In this document: piece after piece, positions 8,263 through 16,679 of the stretch | Layout of the letters: every line of letters begins with the position of its first letter | Position numbering within the stretch: position 1 is the first letter of the stretch | Source of the DNA: Candidatus Omnitrophota bacterium | GTDB taxonomy: Bacteria; Omnitrophota; Gorgyraeia; Zapsychrales; Zapsychraceae | NCBI GenBank assembly: GCA_020632495.1 | Contig: JACKFL010000005.1 | Coordinates: 1,944,961-2,008,960, forward strand | Direction of reading: 5' to 3' | Length of the DNA: 64,000 bases | Made by a program: the position numbers and the translations under genes | Notes under the pieces: model-generated | Told to the model about the DNA's origin: nothing | The model's database searches: none | Seen by the model: the letters and a program-made list of their open reading frames with translations, nothing else

Positions 8263-8924
8263 CCGAAGGTATCCTCGTTATCGACAAGCCCGACGGCGTG
8301 ACTTCCCATGATGTCGTCGCCCGGGTCCGAAAGCGGTTCAAGATGAAAAAGGTCGGCCATGCCGGAACGCTCGATCCGTTGGCCACGGGCGTCCTGGTGG
8401 TTTTGCTCGGCAAAGCGACGAAACTGTCCAATAAATTCACGGCCTTTGACAAGGCCTACCGGGCCACGATGGTGCTGGGAACGAAGACTACTACGGCGGA
8501 CAAGCAGGGGGAGGTTATCGAGCAGCGCCCCTATGATGCCGTTACCCCGCAGCAGCTCGCGGAAGTGGTCGGCCGGTTCCGGGGCGAGATTCAGCAGGTG
8601 CCGCCGATGTACTCGGCGGTTAAACACAAGGGGCGGAAACTTTATGAGCTTGCCCGCAAGGGAATCGAAGTGGAGCGCGAACCGCGAAGCGTAACCATCC
8701 ATAAATTACTCGTCGGCGAAATCAATCTGCCCGAGGTCAAGTTTTACGTGGAGTGCTCAAAGGGGACTTACATTCGGCAGCTGGCCGCGGATATCGGTGA
8801 TGCCCTTGGTTGCGGGGCTTGCATTTCTCAGATTCAACGGACCAAGGTCGGACGATTCGCCCTTGAGGACGCCGTCACGCTTGAGGATATGAATGAAGAC
8901 TGTATACGGCATTGGTCAAACTGA
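8259..8924 (+). CDS. truB: tRNA pseudouridine(55) synthase TruB
   Basis: A 221-residue enzyme that isomerises U55 of the tRNA T-loop. The catalytic Asp39 is in GHAGTLDPLATG, and VPPMYSAVKHKGRKLYELAR and CSKGTYIRQLA match family blocks. The open frame extends further upstream, but the ATG at 8259 overlaps the nrnA stop (ATGA) and matches the family N-terminus (ILVIDKPDGVTSHDVV). It is shorter than the roughly 300-residue enterobacterial protein and ends soon after the catalytic domain, so the C-terminal PUA-like domain is reduced or absent, as in some other phyla. Confidence 0.92.
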   Translation: MTEGILVIDKPDGVTSHDVVARVRKRFKMKKVGHAGTLDPLATGVLVVLLGKATKLSNKFTAFDKAYRATMVLGTKTTTADKQGEVIEQRPYDAVTPQQLAEVVGRFRGEIQQVPPMYSAVKHKGRKLYELARKGIEVEREPRSVTIHKLLVGEINLPEVKFYVECSKGTYIRQLAADIGDALGCGACISQIQRTKVGRFALEDAVTLEDMNEDCIRHWSN

Positions 8925-9822
8925 CAAGAAGTATCGGCAGGCCGTGATGGCTATCGGGGTCTTTGACGGGGTCCACATCGGTCACCAGAAACTGATCGCC
9001 ATGACTGTCGCCAAGGCCCGCCAACGCGGCGGGGAGGCGATCGTCATGACCTTCGCTCCGCATCCGGTGAAGGTGCTAAAGCCGGATTGCTATATGCCGT
9101 ATATCGTGTCGCTCGAGCACCGCCTGCAACTTATCGCCGGTCTCGGCGTAGATGTCTGCGTTGTGGTCCATTTCACCCGCCGCTTTGCGGGGTTGAGTGC
9201 CGAAAAGTTTGTGTGCCGCTATATCATCGACCGGATCGGCCCCGAGGAGATAGTCGTCGGGGAGGAATTTTGTTTCGGAAGTGACCGCAGCGGTGGCGTC
9301 ACCATGCTGAAGGAGATGGGGGCGGCGCATGGTTTCCGGGTGTCTCCGGTACGGCCGGTGGCCGATAATCAGGAAAAGATCGGCAGCACCGCCATCCGAA
9401 AGCTGATCGCGGCCGGTGAATTGAAACTTGCCAAGAAGTATCTCGGGCGGGACGTCTCCCTGATGGGAACTGTTATTCGCGGCGACGGCCGGGGGCGTAC
9501 CTTGGGATATCCTACGGCCAATATTTCCTTAAATGACGAAGTATTGCCTCCGCTGGGGGTGTATGCCGCGCGGATTGTCATCAAGGGGCGGCGGTACGAT
9601 GCGATGGTCAATATCGGACACCGCCCGTCCTTCAAAAAAGAATCCTCACCCATCAGTCTGGAAGTCCATATCTTCCGGTTCCGCCGCGCCATTTACGGGG
9701 AAACCGTCCTGGTTGAATTTGTCCGCCGTATCCGCAATGAGAAAATGTTTCTTTCCAAGATCGACCTGATCAAGCAGCTGCGTGAAGACGCGGTTCTGGC
9801 CCAGAAAATCCTCTCCCGATAA
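8893..9822 (+). CDS. ribF: Bifunctional riboflavin kinase / FAD synthetase
   Basis: A 309-residue protein of normal RibF length, which makes FMN and then FAD from riboflavin. The N-terminal adenylyltransferase domain has GVFDGVHIGHQ (nucleotide-binding HxGH), EFVxF-like VEFVRRIR and GSDRSGG. The C-terminal flavokinase domain has GRTLGYPTANI and GVYAARI. The ATG at 8893 lies inside the end of truB (32-base overlap) and has a GAGGA ribosome-binding sequence. It is the last gene of the operon; an inverted repeat follows. Confidence 0.95.
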   Translation: MKTVYGIGQTDKKYRQAVMAIGVFDGVHIGHQKLIAMTVAKARQRGGEAIVMTFAPHPVKVLKPDCYMPYIVSLEHRLQLIAGLGVDVCVVVHFTRRFAGLSAEKFVCRYIIDRIGPEEIVVGEEFCFGSDRSGGVTMLKEMGAAHGFRVSPVRPVADNQEKIGSTAIRKLIAAGELKLAKKYLGRDVSLMGTVIRGDGRGRTLGYPTANISLNDEVLPPLGVYAARIVIKGRRYDAMVNIGHRPSFKKESSPISLEVHIFRFRRAIYGETVLVEFVRRIRNEKMFLSKIDLIKQLREDAVLAQKILSR

Positions 9823-9836
9823 CTCACCATTCTTTT

Positions 9837-9863
9837 CAAAATGCCTGATTATTAGGCATTTTG
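9837..9863 (+). terminator. Inverted repeat downstream of ribF, possible terminator
   Basis: CAAAATGCC and GGCATTTTG form a perfect 9-bp stem with a 9-base loop, 15 bases after the ribF stop. It lacks a clean T-run after the stem, so it would be a weak or Rho-assisted terminator. The position between two operons supports the role. Confidence 0.5.
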
Positions 9864-9955
9864 AGCTTCTTAACACCATATATAGTGCGCACTCCTCATC
9901 CCGGCACAAATTGTTGTATTTTATCGGTTTACAGCAAAAATCAGCCATTTTTCAA

Positions 9956-9984
9956 TTGACAGGGGGGTGCAATGTGGTTAAAAT
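9956..9984 (+). promoter_or_regulatory. Predicted sigma-70 promoter of the dcw cluster
   Basis: TTGACA (9956-9961), a 17-base spacer and TAAAAT (9979-9984) form a near-consensus promoter upstream of mraZ. Transcription would begin near 9991, immediately before the MraZ-type repeats, so a bound repressor there would block initiation or clearance. Confidence 0.7.
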
Positions 9985-9994
9985 GGAGTCCATA

Positions 9995-10019
9995 GTGGAA
10001 TGATGTGGAGCGAAGTGGA
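9995..10019 (+). promoter_or_regulatory. Three GTGGA direct repeats, predicted MraZ operator
   Basis: GTGGA occurs at 9995, 10005 and 10015, an exact 10-bp period, between the promoter and the mraZ start. Related GTGG and ATGGA copies lie just upstream, near 9974 and 9983, slightly out of register. MraZ proteins are known to bind short G-rich direct repeats with about one helical turn between them upstream of their own gene. This is therefore a likely autoregulatory operator controlling the whole division cluster. Confidence 0.72.
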
Positions 10020-10033
10020 TTTGACAATTTATT

Positions 10034-10471
10034 ATGTTTTACGGCGAGTACATCCATAATCTTGACACCAAGGGGCGGCTGATCATGCCCGCCCGTTTTC
10101 GAGACACCTGCCGCGAATACGGAGTTGAACGGTTTTTCCTTACGCGGGGGATGGATCGCTGCATTTTCATGTTCTCTGAAGACGAATGGCGCTCCCAGGA
10201 GCAAAAGTTTAAGAATATGTCGTTCACCCGCAAGGAAGCGCGCAGCTTCAACCGGATGTTTTTCGCCGGCGCGGTGGACGTTGTCCCCGATAAACAGGGG
10301 CGTTTCATCATACCGGCCTACCTGAAGGAATATGCGAGTATCGAACGCGAGACCGTACTCATCGGCGTCTCCAACCGTATCGAAATTTGGGATAATAAGA
10401 CTTGGCGGGAATATTACGCCGAATCGAACAAGTCGTTCGAAGAAATTTCCGAAAATATGTTGGATCTGTAG
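10034..10471 (+). CDS. mraZ: Transcriptional regulator MraZ
   Basis: A 145-residue protein with two AbrB-like SpoVT repeats. The first begins MFYGEYIHNLDTKGRLIMP and the second is centred on VVPDKQGRFIIPAYL. MraZ is the DNA-binding autoregulator at the head of bacterial division/cell-wall clusters, and its target repeats lie immediately upstream. The start ATG lacks a strong ribosome-binding sequence. It is followed by a small ORF and then rsmH, the usual partner whose overproduction effects MraZ opposes in E. coli. Confidence 0.95.
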   Translation: MFYGEYIHNLDTKGRLIMPARFRDTCREYGVERFFLTRGMDRCIFMFSEDEWRSQEQKFKNMSFTRKEARSFNRMFFAGAVDVVPDKQGRFIIPAYLKEYASIERETVLIGVSNRIEIWDNKTWREYYAESNKSFEEISENMLDL

Positions 10472-10521
10472 CCCTGGTTGACAATTTCAAACCTCAACCC
10501 CCCACCACGAGGGAGCTAGCC

Positions 10522-10785
10522 ATGGAGCCGTTTGATGCCAATGCCGTTGTTTTCCATCATCTTATAGACCTGCCCAACAGCGACTGTGTCTTTTGTTCCA
10601 CAGTGGAGACCTCGACCGGTCATTCACGATTGTTTCTGATTTTTCGCGAGCGACAGCGGATATATCTTCGCAATGGAGTCAGAGATACTTGGGACGAGCT
10701 CCGGGATGCCGCGCAATACACGTGTATCAGGGAGCGCTTTAACCAGGCGATCGAGGAGAAAAATGTCCCCTGCTTTTCGGCGTAA
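10522..10785 (+). CDS. Small hypothetical protein between mraZ and rsmH
   Basis: An 87-residue cytosolic protein with no signal peptide or membrane segment. The frame is open from 10402, but the ATG at 10522 has a GAGGGAG ribosome-binding sequence 7-10 bases upstream and avoids overlap with mraZ. The sequence contains four Cys, including a CVFC pair, and an LFLIFRERQRIYLR strand-like block; I recognise no family. Being cotranscribed between mraZ and rsmH, it may be a lineage-specific accessory of the division cluster, but that is positional inference only. Confidence 0.6.
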   Translation: MEPFDANAVVFHHLIDLPNSDCVFCSTVETSTGHSRLFLIFRERQRIYLRNGVRDTWDELRDAAQYTCIRERFNQAIEEKNVPCFSA

Positions 10786-10806
10786 GAGCGAGGGTGAGAA
10801 CAGGCA

Positions 10807-11748
10807 ATGATAAAACCGGTCATGACGAGCGACAATACCGATATTCCCGATCCGGACGCACCCGCACATCAGTCGGTGCTGATGAACGAAGTCCTGCAGT
10901 TTATGGACCCGCAATCCGAAGAGGTGTTCGTTGACGGTACATTGGGAATGGGCGGGCATGCACAGGCGATTCTTCGCCGTCTCGGTCCCAAGGGCCTGTT
11001 GATCGGATTGGACCGTGATCTGCATTCCCTCGAACAAGCCCAAAAGAATCTCGAGGAATTTACGCACCAGTGCCGTCTGATTCACCAGGATTTCCGTGAT
11101 ATCGACCAGGCATTGGCGGACTTAAATATCGACGCGGTCGACGGTATTTTGCTCGATTTGGGGATATCCAGCTATCAGCTCGACAATCCTGAGCGCGGCT
11201 TCAGCCTGCGCAACAGCGGTCCGCTGGATATGCGAATGGACCAGAACGGCGCGATATCCGCTTATGATTTGGTGAATTCACTGACGGAACGGGAGATCGC
11301 GGCCATTCTCAAAGACTTTGGCGAAGAGCGGTGGGCTGGACGGATCGCGCGGCAGATTGTATCGGAGCGTTCAAAGCAGCCGATTGAATACACCGACGAC
11401 CTGACGCGGATCATTCTTAAGGCGGTTCCCGGGAAGGGCAAACCGCCCCGCATTCACCCCGCTACACGTACATTTCAGGCCCTGCGGATCGCGGTCAACC
11501 GTGAACTGGAAACGCTCGAGGCCGTGATCGACAAATCAATCACGCTCCTGAAACCCGGCGGGCGCATGGGGATCATATCCTTTCATTCGCTGGAAGACCG
11601 GATTGTAAAAAACAAATTTAAACTTTTTGAAAAGGCCAACTTGGCCCGGTGTCTGGTTAAGAAGCCGGTCCGTCCCGGTGAAGCGGAGACGGAAGACAAC
11701 CCGCGGGCGCGTAGCGCCCGGTTTCGTATTATCAAGAGAGTCATATGA
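10807..11748 (+). CDS. rsmH: 16S rRNA (cytosine(1402)-N4)-methyltransferase RsmH
   Basis: A 313-residue SAM-dependent methyltransferase of normal RsmH (MraW) length that modifies C1402 in the ribosomal P site. The HQSVLMNEVL start, the SAM loop DGTLGMGGHA, ILLDLGISSYQLD, and the C-terminal GRMGIISFHSLEDRIVK and NPRARSARFR are diagnostic. It overlaps ftsL by ATGA. An internal ATG at 10822 is a possible later start, but 10807 fits family length. Confidence 0.96.
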   Translation: MIKPVMTSDNTDIPDPDAPAHQSVLMNEVLQFMDPQSEEVFVDGTLGMGGHAQAILRRLGPKGLLIGLDRDLHSLEQAQKNLEEFTHQCRLIHQDFRDIDQALADLNIDAVDGILLDLGISSYQLDNPERGFSLRNSGPLDMRMDQNGAISAYDLVNSLTEREIAAILKDFGEERWAGRIARQIVSERSKQPIEYTDDLTRIILKAVPGKGKPPRIHPATRTFQALRIAVNRELETLEAVIDKSITLLKPGGRMGIISFHSLEDRIVKNKFKLFEKANLARCLVKKPVRPGEAETEDNPRARSARFRIIKRVI

Positions 11749-12125
11749 GATTGTCCACATTTTTGAAAACCATCGGAGCGGTGACTGTATTGGCGCTCTC
11801 ATATGTCCACATGCAGATGCAAATCTTTGATTTGGCTTATTTGGGCAAGGATCAGGAACGGACCATTGCCCGCCTGGATCAACAAAAGCAGTTTTTGACT
11901 TACAGTATCCTGAGCATCAAGTCGGTTCATAACTTGGGGCACGAAATGCTGGGAGAAGACAGCGGCTTGCAGTTTGCCAATCCCGACAGCATCGTCCTCA
12001 TTTCCTCCAGAGAACCGAATGATGACCTGCTGCCGGGTAAAACGCAGCTTTCCGCCGTTAAAAAGAATCCATTCTCAACGATCTTTTCTTTTGCCACCCG
12101 CGCCGAAGCTCGAAATTTTGAATGA
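11745..12125 (+). CDS. ftsL: Cell division protein FtsL-like
   Basis: A 126-residue bitopic membrane protein. A short cytoplasmic N-terminus is followed by one hydrophobic helix (about residues 8-26) and a helical periplasmic region with heptad-like spacing (KDQERTIARLDQQKQFLTYSI). FtsL forms a coiled coil with FtsB and activates FtsWI at the septum. Sequence conservation in the family is poor, so the call rests on size, topology and the position between rsmH and ftsI. The C-terminal tail, from about residue 75, is longer than in many FtsL proteins. Confidence 0.75.
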   Translation: MRLSTFLKTIGAVTVLALSYVHMQMQIFDLAYLGKDQERTIARLDQQKQFLTYSILSIKSVHNLGHEMLGEDSGLQFANPDSIVLISSREPNDDLLPGKTQLSAVKKNPFSTIFSFATRAEARNFE

Positions 12126-12157
12126 TCGGGCCTGCGTGATCGTGTAATATAGAAGCC

Positions 12158-13861
12158 GTGCAGATAAGACGTCATGACCTAAGATTCGTCTCGGTATTCC
12201 TGTTTCTTATTGCTTGCTTCGGCGTCTTTGTCGTCAAGCTGGTACTCATTCAGGTATTCAACTCCGAGCATCTCGCCCAACTGGCCCGCAAACAGCACAA
12301 TCAAGCGATCGAGTTGGAGCCGGTCCGGGGGACTATATTCGACCGGAATCTCAGGCCGCTGGCCCTGAATATCGCGGTGCACTCGCTGTATGCCAATCCG
12401 CGCATAATGTCACCCGAGGACAAGCAGCGGGCACTGGAGATTCTTCCCGGGCTCATCGGCGTCGAGCCGGAGATGCTGCGGGAACGGCTTGACCGCGACA
12501 AGTTCTTTGTCTGGATTCAGCGCAAGCTTCCGGTGGACCTCACCGAGGCCGTGCGGGCCAAGAAGCTGCGCGGGTTGTCGTTCATCGATGAGAGCAAGCG
12601 ATTCTACCCGAACGGATCGCTGGCCGCGCATGTGATCGGATTTGCCGACATTGACAATAAGGGCCTGGAAGGGGTGGAGCTGGTCTACGACCGCTACCTG
12701 AAGGGCAAGGCGGGCCAGGGGGTCTTTCTGCGCGACGCGAAACAGCGTAACTTGTTGCTGTCGAAGAACTTCATTTCACCCCAGGACGGTATGCATGTGG
12801 TCCTGACGATCGATGAGACGATTCAGTATATTGCTGAACGTGCGTTGGATGAGGCCTTTGTGAAAAACAAGGCTAAATCGGCAACGATCATCGTCGCCGA
12901 TCCCCGGTCCGGCGAGATTCTCGCCCTGGCCAACCGACCGACATATGACCTGGAGCATGTCGGGCAGAGCAGTGTGGAAAGCCGGACCAACCGGGCCGTC
13001 AGCTATGTCTATGAACCGGGATCCGTTTTCAAAGTGGTCACGGCCTCGGCAGCGCTGGAAGAGAAGATGTTTGTTGAAACGGACGAGATATTCTGTGAAA
13101 ATGGACAGTACCGCGTGGCCAACCATACACTTCGGGACCACCATCCCCACGGGACGCTCACGTTTCGTGAGGTGTTCGAAAAGTCCAGTAATATCGGCGT
13201 CTGCAAGATCGCCCAGCAGCTGGGGCCGGAAATAGTCTATAACTACGGCCGGAGATTCCGCTTCGGCATGCCGACTCAAATTGAATTGAAAGGTGAGGTC
13301 GACGGCTGGCTGAAGGACCCTTCCCAATGGTCCAAGACCACCATCTCGGCGATTCCTATGGGTCACGAGGTGACCGTGACTCCGCTGCAATTATTGGGCG
13401 CATTATCGGCTATTGCCAACGACGGATACTACATGCGCCTGCATATCGTGAAGCACATACGGGACAAATACAATCAGGTGATCAAATCGACACGGCCGGA
13501 GATATTGGATCGGGTGATCAGTGAGCAGACCGCTCATCGCGTACGTGACATCATGGTCGGTGTCGTTGAAAACGGCACGGCCAAGCGCGCGCAAATTGCG
13601 GGAGTGAAAGTGGCGGGAAAAACAGGCACGGCGCAGAAGGTCATCGACGGCCAATATTCTCATAGTCAATTTTATGCCTCATTCATGGCGTTCGCTCCCG
13701 CGGATGATCCGAAGCTGGCCTGCGTCGTGGTCTTCGACGAGCCCGGTCCAAGCTATTTCGGTGGAACCGTGGCCGCGCCCGTCGCCAAGGAAGTGCTCGA
13801 AAACAGCCTCAAATATCTGAACTCTACGGAAGTCGCGCAAGCGGAAGGATCGGTGCATTGA
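12158..13861 (+). CDS. ftsI: Peptidoglycan D,D-transpeptidase FtsI (PBP3)
   Basis: A 567-residue class B penicillin-binding protein with GTG start. It has an N-terminal anchor helix (about residues 10-30), a pedestal domain with RGTIFDRNLRPLA, and a transpeptidase domain. The active-site motifs are intact: SxxK in EPGSVFKVV (Ser289), SxN in KSSNIG (Ser343-Asn345) and KTG in AGKTGTAQ (Lys488). There is no PASTA domain. It crosslinks septal peptidoglycan with FtsW. It lies 32 bases after ftsL and overlaps murE at the stop. Confidence 0.95.
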   Translation: MQIRRHDLRFVSVFLFLIACFGVFVVKLVLIQVFNSEHLAQLARKQHNQAIELEPVRGTIFDRNLRPLALNIAVHSLYANPRIMSPEDKQRALEILPGLIGVEPEMLRERLDRDKFFVWIQRKLPVDLTEAVRAKKLRGLSFIDESKRFYPNGSLAAHVIGFADIDNKGLEGVELVYDRYLKGKAGQGVFLRDAKQRNLLLSKNFISPQDGMHVVLTIDETIQYIAERALDEAFVKNKAKSATIIVADPRSGEILALANRPTYDLEHVGQSSVESRTNRAVSYVYEPGSVFKVVTASAALEEKMFVETDEIFCENGQYRVANHTLRDHHPHGTLTFREVFEKSSNIGVCKIAQQLGPEIVYNYGRRFRFGMPTQIELKGEVDGWLKDPSQWSKTTISAIPMGHEVTVTPLQLLGALSAIANDGYYMRLHIVKHIRDKYNQVIKSTRPEILDRVISEQTAHRVRDIMVGVVENGTAKRAQIAGVKVAGKTGTAQKVIDGQYSHSQFYASFMAFAPADDPKLACVVVFDEPGPSYFGGTVAAPVAKEVLENSLKYLNSTEVAQAEGSVH

Positions 13862-15312
13862 AGCTCAAGGATCTCATCGACGGGATTTACGCCGGCCCCC
13901 TGGCCCAGCATTATCATGATCTGGAAGTCGCGGGCATCAGCAGCGATTCACGCAAGGTCGATCCCAACGAGATCTTTGTCGCCCTGCGCGGTGAACAGTT
14001 CGACGGCCGTCAGTTTATCCCTTCCGCGATCGCCCATGGCGCTCGGGTCATTGTGACGGACGACACCCCGGCTGTCGTTCCCGGAGAAGAGGCGTGCGTG
14101 CTGAACGTGGCGGATACCAATTCCTTTTTACGCCAGATCGCGGAAAGGTTTTACGGCCATCCCTCGCGCCGGGTCAATGTGGTGGGCATAACCGGCACCA
14201 ACGGAAAAACAACCATTTCTTATCTTGTTGAATCCATTCTCCATCGCGCCCAAGAAGAATGCGGCGTTGTGGGCACCGTCAATTACCGGGTCGGCCGCCA
14301 AGTTTATCCGGCCGTCAATACGACTCCCGGCTTCCTGGAAAATCAGCGCCTGCTGTATGAATTGGCGGAGCAAAACATCCGCTACTGTGTCATGGAAGTT
14401 TCGTCGCACGCACTGGTACAGAAGCGGGTCGACAACATTCAATTTAAAGCCGCTGTGTTTACCAACCTCACGCAGGATCACCTGGACTATCACGGGACCA
14501 TGGAAAATTACTTTGCCGCGAAGTCACGATTGTTTGAACTGGTCAGGGAGGACGGGGTTTGTTGCGTAAATGTGGACAACGACTATGGACGACGTTTGTA
14601 TCAGCAATTGAGCCAGCACGTGATGACCTTCGGGCTGAATCCGCGCGCGGAGATTCACGCGACCGATATCCGGTATTCCGTCAGAGGGACCGAGTTTCTC
14701 CTGGTGACACCCCACGGCGAGGTGAGGATCGTCACGCCGCTTTTGGGCGAGTTCAATGTGTCCAATATTCTGGCGGCGGTGTGTGTCGGTTTTCATGAAG
14801 GGATTTGCCTCGAAGCGATCCATCAAGGCATCGAGGATTTGCAGTGCGTGCCGGGACGTCTGGAAAGTGTGGAATCCGACCGCGACTATGAGATCCTGAT
14901 TGATTACGCCCACACGCCGGACGCCTTGCAGAACGTCTTGACCGCCCTGCGCCGGATTAGTCCGCGGCGGATCATTCTTGTGTTCGGTTGCGGCGGTGAC
15001 CGGGACCGCGGAAAGCGGCCACTGATGGGACAGATTGCCGCGGCGGGAGCCGACAAGATCATCATCACGTCGGACAACCCCCGGACAGAGGACCCCGAAC
15101 GAATCATCGCGGAGATTGAATCCGGCATCACAGGCGGTGACTATGAGGTTGTGGTCGACCGCGAGCAGGCCATTGCCCGCGGTCTGAATATTGCCGGGGA
15201 AGGGGATATCGTATTGATCGCCGGAAAGGGGCACGAGGATTATCAGGTGCTCGGTGATCGGCGCATCGATTTCAATGAGCGGTCCGTCGTGCGAAAGGTT
15301 TTGCGATGTTAA
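13858..15312 (+). CDS. murE: UDP-MurNAc-L-Ala-D-Glu:meso-diaminopimelate ligase
   Basis: A 484-residue Mur ligase with TTG start overlapping the ftsI stop (TTGA). The ATP loop is GITGTNGKTT near residue 111, and the central domain contains VMEVSSHAL. The DNPRTED signature near residue 405 is the meso-DAP-recognising form, as opposed to the lysine-type signature. The organism therefore most likely makes DAP-type peptidoglycan, consistent with a diderm cell. It overlaps murF by 7 bases. Confidence 0.95.
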   Translation: MKLKDLIDGIYAGPLAQHYHDLEVAGISSDSRKVDPNEIFVALRGEQFDGRQFIPSAIAHGARVIVTDDTPAVVPGEEACVLNVADTNSFLRQIAERFYGHPSRRVNVVGITGTNGKTTISYLVESILHRAQEECGVVGTVNYRVGRQVYPAVNTTPGFLENQRLLYELAEQNIRYCVMEVSSHALVQKRVDNIQFKAAVFTNLTQDHLDYHGTMENYFAAKSRLFELVREDGVCCVNVDNDYGRRLYQQLSQHVMTFGLNPRAEIHATDIRYSVRGTEFLLVTPHGEVRIVTPLLGEFNVSNILAAVCVGFHEGICLEAIHQGIEDLQCVPGRLESVESDRDYEILIDYAHTPDALQNVLTALRRISPRRIILVFGCGGDRDRGKRPLMGQIAAAGADKIIITSDNPRTEDPERIIAEIESGITGGDYEVVVDREQAIARGLNIAGEGDIVLIAGKGHEDYQVLGDRRIDFNERSVVRKVLRC

Positions 15313-16670
15313 ACCTGGCGGATATTCGCCGGGTGTGCCGCGGCCGCATCATGAGCGGAGAGGCGCGCGGCACCGTGGATTCGGTATCCATAGATTCACG
15401 CACGGTACAGCCCGGCGGACTCTTCGTCGCCATAAAGGGCGACCGGTTCGACGGGCATCGCTACATAGCCCAAGCGGCCGCCAAGGGGGCGCGTGCGGTC
15501 GTTGTGTCGCGACACGTTGCCGCAAAGGGATTGACCGTGATCCAGGTGCGCGACACGGTCCGCGCGTTGGGGCGGATTGCCGGTCTGCACCGGCAGCACT
15601 TTGCCGGACCGGTCATCGCGATCACCGGGAGCGCCGGAAAAACCAGCTGCCGTCAGGTGATCGCGGCCGTACTGGGGGCTTCCCATCGGGTACTTCAGAG
15701 TGCCCGGTCGGAAAATAACTGGATCGGCGTGCCGTTGACGCTTTTGAAGCTGCGCTCCGAACATGAGATCGCCGTCGTGGAAGCCGGGACCAACCAACCC
15801 GGCGATATGGCGTGGCTGGCCTCGATTATTCAGCCGGACGTTACGGTCTTTACCAATATCGGCGATTCCCATTTGGCCGGTCTGAAGGACCGCCGGGGAG
15901 TTTACCGGGAGAAAATCCATTTGGCACAGGGGCGGCCCGGTCCGGCCGCGGTCCTGTTTAATGCGGATGATGAGTATCTCGCGCGGATTCCGCAGGAGGG
16001 ATGGGCGGTGGCCTTAAAAAGTTTTTCACTCGACTCGCCATCCGATTGCCGCGCCCGGGAAGTTCATGTCACCGCTGCCGGCGGGGTCCGTTTCCGGGTC
16101 GCAGGGCGTGATTATCATTTGGGGCTGCCCGGACGGCAGCATGTGTATAATGCGCTGGCCGCCATTCTATGCGCCCGCCGCTTCCGTGTCCCCACGGCAA
16201 ACGTGCGTGCGGCACTGGCCCGGATAACTCCGGCGGACAATCGCGGAAACCTGGTCAAGACCCGGGAGGGTATCTGGATTCAGGACGATACCTATAACGC
16301 CAATCCATTGTCCTTTAAAAGAGCACTTGAGTTTTTAGCAGAGTTTCCCGGGGCGAGTCGTCGCGTTGTGGTGTGCGGGGATATGCTTGAGCTGGGGGCG
16401 TCATCAGGGCGGTTGCATCAGGATTTGGGCCGGCGCATGGCGCAGGCCGGTGTTGCGGTGTTGTTGGGCTATGGCGCTCAATCCCGTTACGTCATTGACG
16501 CCTACCGCCAGGCTGCGCCGGCGGGCGCCGCGACAGGCTACGGATCGCTGTCGGCCCTGCACCGGGGGCTCGGTCGGATTATTCGTCGGGGTGACCTGGT
16601 GCTGGTCAAGGGATCGCGTTCGATGCGCATGGAGAAAACAGTTGGATATTTGAAAAGAAAGTTGAATTAG
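15306..16670 (+). CDS. murF: UDP-MurNAc-tripeptide:D-Ala-D-Ala ligase
   Basis: A 454-residue Mur ligase that adds D-Ala-D-Ala to complete the UDP-MurNAc-pentapeptide. The ATP loop is AITGSAGKTS, followed by the VVEAGTNQPGDM and DDTYNANPLSFKRAL blocks, with a C-terminal domain containing VVCGDMLELG. It follows murE with overlapping ends; mraY begins 9 bases after its stop. All expected family features are present. Confidence 0.95.
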   Translation: MLNLADIRRVCRGRIMSGEARGTVDSVSIDSRTVQPGGLFVAIKGDRFDGHRYIAQAAAKGARAVVVSRHVAAKGLTVIQVRDTVRALGRIAGLHRQHFAGPVIAITGSAGKTSCRQVIAAVLGASHRVLQSARSENNWIGVPLTLLKLRSEHEIAVVEAGTNQPGDMAWLASIIQPDVTVFTNIGDSHLAGLKDRRGVYREKIHLAQGRPGPAAVLFNADDEYLARIPQEGWAVALKSFSLDSPSDCRAREVHVTAAGGVRFRVAGRDYHLGLPGRQHVYNALAAILCARRFRVPTANVRAALARITPADNRGNLVKTREGIWIQDDTYNANPLSFKRALEFLAEFPGASRRVVVCGDMLELGASSGRLHQDLGRRMAQAGVAVLLGYGAQSRYVIDAYRQAAPAGAATGYGSLSALHRGLGRIIRRGDLVLVKGSRSMRMEKTVGYLKRKLN

Positions 16671-16679
16671 GTTACCGAT

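Noticed and set aside
14524..15234. 236-codon minus-strand open frame inside murE
   Set aside because: It is antisense to a murE with all Mur-ligase motifs and has no ribosome-binding site or recognisable domain.
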